Under the pieces are notes generated by a model. It made no database searches. It was not told the origin of the DNA and was given only the letters and a program-made list of their open reading frames with translations. DNA of 64,000 nt. Source: JBEBSD01 sp040394475. Lineage in GTDB: Bacteria > Bacteroidota > Bacteroidia > Cytophagales > Spirosomataceae. The position numbers and the translations under genes are program-made. Within the stretch, counting starts at the first letter, position 1. Every line of letters starts with the position of its first letter. The stretch is taken from the NCBI GenBank assembly GCA_040394475.1, contig JBEBSD010000005.1, positions 62,001-126,000 on the forward strand, read 5' to 3'. Below are positions 60,604 to 64,000 of the stretch, piece by piece.

Positions 60604-61512
60604 TCACCGCCCTCCGACCGCTATTTCATACGACTTCGTGCGCCCTTTTCCGGCGACTACTATTTTATCCCTGTATAGCTCCACTGTGGCGTATGCATTC
60701 TCTTTTTCGGTCTCGATCATTCCTTCCGTCGTAATGCACGGGATGCCCTGGTAATCGCCGAACGCGCCCACATGGTGATGTCCGCTAAACACCGCCTTTA
60801 CACAGGAGAAGGCGGCAAGGGCGGTTAGAATTTCCTGGTCGTTCAGTGCCGTAAAGCCTTCCGCCGGATAGACAGGGTGGTGGGAAAATACAAGCACATT
60901 TTCATTCTTTTTCTGTGAGTTCCGGAGAAGTTTAGTCAGCCATTTCAGTTGTTTGCTGCTGATGCCGCCGTTCCAATCCTGACCGTTGCTGCGATTTCTC
61001 AACCGTATCTGATCGCGCATCGCGGCCAGCTCTTTTTCTTTCCAGGTTCCGGCTACGTTTGAATAGGAGGCGATCTCGTTCGTATTCAGGATAATAAAAT
61101 GCCAGTTTCCTTTTTTAAAGGAATAGTACTCATCCGGCATATCCAGTTGTTTAAATAGTTTTTTATTGTCGGTTATTCCCACGTAGTCGTGATTGCCTGT
61201 CGTATTATGGACTTTCGCCTTCAGAAGTCTTTGGCGATCCAGGACAGCATCCATATCCGCGGGATTCCTGTCCACCAGGTCGCCCAGGTTAATGGTAAAT
61301 TCAACCTGCTGCCGGTTTAAGTCCGCCACACACTCTTCCAGCTTTTCCAGGGAATTTCTATAAAACCGGCTGCCTTTCGTTTCGCAGTCACCATATTGAA
61401 TATCCGCAATGATGCCAAACCGGATGACCGGTGTTTCCTGGGAAAAGGCGCTATTACTCCAACAGCATAGCGTTAGTGCCCAAATGATTCCTGTGTTTTT
61501 AAGAAGGCGCAT
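60604..61512 (-). CDS. Exported metallophosphoesterase, ADPRibase-Mn-like
   Basis: This 302-residue protein has a signal peptide (MRLLKNTGIIWALTLCCWSNSAFS) and the metallophosphoesterase motifs IADIQYGD, LGDLVDR, TGNHDY, FSHHPVYP and SGHHHVGA. The start FGIIADIQYGD and RFYRNSLEKLEECV are characteristic of the group of Mn-dependent ADP-ribose/CDP-alcohol diphosphatases. It may hydrolyse nucleotide diphosphate derivatives in the periplasm. A strong terminator separates it from the second phosphoesterase gene upstream. Confidence 0.82.
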   Translation of the reverse strand: MRLLKNTGIIWALTLCCWSNSAFSQETPVIRFGIIADIQYGDCETKGSRFYRNSLEKLEECVADLNRQQVEFTINLGDLVDRNPADMDAVLDRQRLLKAKVHNTTGNHDYVGITDNKKLFKQLDMPDEYYSFKKGNWHFIILNTNEIASYSNVAGTWKEKELAAMRDQIRLRNRSNGQDWNGGISSKQLKWLTKLLRNSQKKNENVLVFSHHPVYPAEGFTALNDQEILTALAAFSCVKAVFSGHHHVGAFGDYQGIPCITTEGMIETEKENAYATVELYRDKIVVAGKGRTKSYEIAVGGR

Positions 61513-61541
61513 GTTTTTTCGATTGTGTCAGGAGTTCCGAT

Positions 61542-61584
61542 AAAAATGAGACGATACCTCTATAAGAGCTATCGTCTCATTTTT
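61542..61584. terminator. Bidirectional terminator between the two phosphoesterase genes
   Basis: AAAAATGAGACGATA at 61542-61556 pairs exactly with TATCGTCTCATTTTT at 61570-61584, with more pairs (CTCT/AGAG) inside the loop. T runs on both strands. It ends the transcript from susD and the first phosphoesterase. Confidence 0.85.
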
Positions 61585-61640
61585 TACCATCCGGGGTTTT
61601 GTGTTAATAGCGGATTTGTAGGGCGGATTTTAAAAACCCA

Positions 61641-62621
61641 TTACACCAATGGCTGAAGCCTGATGATCCGGTAGCTCCCGTTGAGGGCAGGTAAGGCGAG
61701 GTGTTGGTGAATGGATGAAGAGATGATGGATCGGTACTGATGCCAGTGGCCGGTAAACAAGCCCGCGAGCGATTTCGAATCCATCACTTGCCTGACAAAC
61801 TCTACCGTGGAAGGCAGATTACCGCTCTCAGGCCAGCGCTCCCTGCGCTCGATACTATAGTTTTTATCAACGGCTGAGCCCCAGTCGGGGTGGCCGCAGC
61901 ACATGGGCATAGAGGGCATATAAAGTGGAATATGTACGAAGAGAACCATTGGTTCAGATCGTTTCTTCTGCTCTATAAAAAAGGACAATTGTTCTTCATT
62001 GATTTGATAGGTGGAATTGTCGAGCATGACGATATTAATCCCGCCGACTATTTTCGACGAATAAAGGAACCCACCGGTATACAGTGGCTTCAACCGCTTC
62101 TCGCACCATTCCTGACGAAGTGAGTCGGCGGATCCTTTCATTCCTTCATAATGCCAGTCATGGTTGCCGGCGGTATACATGTGAGGCAAACCGCTCGATT
62201 TCATCACAGCGCTGACAAATTCCACGGCGGTTGCCGAAGGATAGTTGACAATGTCGCCGGTCAGGGCAACCAGGTCAACTTTTTCGTCTACACCCCTCTG
62301 AATGACCTCTTTGAACGTGTCTGTTGTTGCTGTGGCCTCACCTGTTTTGAAATGCTTTACCCGGTGATAGGCTTTGTTCATACGTTCACTGTATTGGGTA
62401 TAGGGCTGATCGTTCTCATTATCGCAGCTGAGGTGGGCATCAGATACTTGTAAAATGGTTGTTTCTTTTTGCAGCCCGGGAATAGAAATAATGGTTTCCA
62501 TTAAACCCGAGTTGTGGACAGTATGCCATTCTTTATTGGTTGCAACTTGCGTTAACGAAGCAGAACCAAAGGTCAACGTGGAGCCGGCAAAGGCTGTTGA
62601 AAAAAAAGAGCGACGTTTCAT
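61641..62621 (-). CDS. Exported metallophosphoesterase with Tat-like signal
   Basis: This 326-residue protein begins MKRRSFFSTAFAGSTLTFGS, a twin-arginine-like signal. It has metal-binding motifs QVSDAHLS, LTGDIVNY, AGNHDWH, VHIPLYMPS and TGHWHQYRS, as in calcineurin-like phosphatases. The frame extends to a GTG at 62666 directly after the susD stop; ATG at 62621 matches the signal. It is likely co-transcribed with susD and may release phosphate from the imported ligand. Confidence 0.82.
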   Translation of the reverse strand: MKRRSFFSTAFAGSTLTFGSASLTQVATNKEWHTVHNSGLMETIISIPGLQKETTILQVSDAHLSCDNENDQPYTQYSERMNKAYHRVKHFKTGEATATTDTFKEVIQRGVDEKVDLVALTGDIVNYPSATAVEFVSAVMKSSGLPHMYTAGNHDWHYEGMKGSADSLRQEWCEKRLKPLYTGGFLYSSKIVGGINIVMLDNSTYQINEEQLSFFIEQKKRSEPMVLFVHIPLYMPSMPMCCGHPDWGSAVDKNYSIERRERWPESGNLPSTVEFVRQVMDSKSLAGLFTGHWHQYRSIISSSIHQHLALPALNGSYRIIRLQPLV

Positions 62622-62666
62622 GATAGGATCAATGAGATGAAATTTTGACGATAAAAGAGCTTTCAC

Positions 62667-64000
62667 TTAATACCCCTTGTTTTGTATGAGATTGGTGTTA
62701 TTCCTGATTTCAGCAGACGGGATGGGGAATAATAACTCCCTTTCCGTCAGGGTTGCACCATATGGAAATTTATGTCCCACATAGTCATCGAATGTCCCGG
62801 CGGCAAAATTGTATGCCTTCCGGGTCCTTGCCATGTCGAACCAGATTTTATTTTCAAAACAGAGTTCGTGCATGCGTTCCAACCAGATAGCTTCTCGCAA
62901 CTGTAGCTGGTTTAAGTTGGAAAGGTCTGGGAGCTCAGCTCTTTTCCTGATCTGGTTGACGCTGGCATACGCTTCCGCCGTGGGGCCTGACACCTCATTA
63001 GAGGCCTCGGCATAAGTCAATAACACTTCGGCAAACCGGATGACGGACCAATTTAAACCCGTACGGATTTTGCTGGTATGAGCTTCCTCGTCAAAAAATT
63101 TGAAGATAAAATGCCCGCCTAAATTAATTGACTTGCTTCTGTCTGCCGCCAGCGTAAACGTGGTGTAAAAAAACTCCTTTTCACGAATCCTTTTATCTGC
63201 CGCATCATAGGATTCTATAAACTCTTTTTGCGCATAAATCGCACCTATTTCACTGGAAAATAACGATATATTACGCTTATAAGGTACAATTGCAGATTGC
63301 AGTGCATTGGAAGGTTGCTCCAACTCGTTGAACTGGATCATATAGATATGTTCGCCCTTATTGTCGGTACTTTTATCATGCAGGCTGTTATAGCTTTCGA
63401 AAAGGTAGAACTGATTGGAAACAATGACTTCTTCCGCCTTGTCTCTGGCCAATTTGTAGTACTCGATGCCTTTGTTCAACGGAAACCCGGCCATTGTGAG
63501 ATAGACCGTCGACAACAATGATTTAACAGCTCCAAGCGATGCACGACCACTTTCATCTTTAAAAGGCAACCCTGATGTTTCTGCTTCCAGTAAGTCTTTT
63601 ACGATAAAATCATAGATAGCTTCCAGCGAAGCCTGGGAGGGATAGAGCTCCGGTGAGGCCAGATCGATGCTTTTGTCCAGCAACGGTACGCTGCCGAAGA
63701 GCCTGACCAGGTTAAAGTAGTAGTAAGCACGAAGGAAATGCGCCTGCCCCAGCAGATTTCGCTTTCTTTCAGGATCCATTTCGATACCCGGAATCCTGGT
63801 GATCGCTACATTTGCATTCGCGATACCCCGGTAGTGGCTATCCCAGTAGGTTTTGCTGTAGCTGTTGTCTGCGGAATTATTCAAATTACGGATTAAATAA
63901 TTGGGCGGATCCCCCAGTTCGGTATTGGCCGTTCCGGTTTGAAATTCGGTCATCATCCAGGCCGAACCCATGATTTGTGCAAGGTCCGCATAAATCGCTG
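62667..64000 (-). CDS. SusD/RagB family lipoprotein, N-terminus outside the window
   Basis: The frame is open to the window end, reading AIYADLAQIMGSAWMM before the internal Met at 63971, so the gene continues upstream. SusD features are KRNLLGQAHFLRAYYYFNLVRLFGSVPL, the inner RFAEVLLTYAEASNEV and the C-terminal YGATLTERELLFPIPSAEIRNNTNLIQNKGY. A susC gene is expected just outside the window. It is followed on the same strand by two phosphoesterases, unlike the susD at 45 kb. Confidence 0.9.
   Translation of the reverse strand, partial: AIYADLAQIMGSAWMMTEFQTGTANTELGDPPNYLIRNLNNSADNSYSKTYWDSHYRGIANANVAITRIPGIEMDPERKRNLLGQAHFLRAYYYFNLVRLFGSVPLLDKSIDLASPELYPSQASLEAIYDFIVKDLLEAETSGLPFKDESGRASLGAVKSLLSTVYLTMAGFPLNKGIEYYKLARDKAEEVIVSNQFYLFESYNSLHDKSTDNKGEHIYMIQFNELEQPSNALQSAIVPYKRNISLFSSEIGAIYAQKEFIESYDAADKRIREKEFFYTTFTLAADRSKSINLGGHFIFKFFDEEAHTSKIRTGLNWSVIRFAEVLLTYAEASNEVSGPTAEAYASVNQIRKRAELPDLSNLNQLQLREAIWLERMHELCFENKIWFDMARTRKAYNFAAGTFDDYVGHKFPYGATLTERELLFPIPSAEIRNNTNLIQNKGY

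Overview
The window is a chromosomal piece of a member of the Bacteroidota, most likely a Cytophagales or Chitinophagaceae-like gliding or T9SS-using bacterium. The evidence is two SusC/SusD-type systems, a FecI/FecR pair, the gliding lipoprotein GldB, a protein with a type IX secretion sorting domain, many lipoproteins, and TAnnTTTG-type -7 promoter elements. The genus cannot be fixed from sequence reading alone. I saw no tRNA, rRNA, insertion sequence or CRISPR array.

Layout. 1-2.9 kb: leftward histidine operon hisL-hisH-hisA-hisF-hisI(E), with a leader peptide carrying four His codons and a mutually exclusive terminator/antiterminator. 2.9-10.2 kb: rightward gldB, an MsbA-like ABC exporter, a membrane MutS-like ATPase, glpK and a DnaQ-like exonuclease. 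10.3-16.8 kb: membrane-arm subunits of complex I in the order nuoK-L-M-N-H, followed by hemH and an FMN reductase. 18.7-23.1 kb: leftward set alpha-E, Anbu proteasome-like peptidase, glmM, cysteine desulfurase. 23.6-29.1 kb: an ECF sigma factor with a small overlapping partner, a vSGLT-like symporter, a membrane-anchored gluzincin and purH. 29.2-34.9 kb: a TetA-like MFS pump, a hybrid histidine kinase with HPt, a convergent NtrC-type regulator and a small secreted protein. 35-44.4 kb: a LemA/TPM set, a divergent cryptochrome/photolyase, an S41 protease, acetoacetyl-CoA synthetase, and an RluB-type pseudouridine synthase with a long repetitive Arg/Gly-rich N-terminus.

44.6-52.4 kb is a complete regulated outer-membrane uptake system: fecI, fecR, susC with an STN signalling domain, and susD. 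No degradative enzyme lies next to it. 52.9-60.5 kb is an accessory rightward cassette of exported proteins: a beta-barrel protein broken by one in-frame stop, lipoproteins, a beta-helix protein, a T9SS cargo protein, a duplicated lipoprotein pair and a truncated gene copy. 60.6-64 kb is a leftward partial susD followed by two exported metallophosphoesterases, which suggests scavenging of a phosphorylated substrate.

The intergenic spaces hold several families of short tandem repeats that recur at distant sites, among them a core reading roughly GGTsGsTGAGCnnnGTCGAA and a CCTAACACC family. They are the main sequence structure that the genes do not explain.
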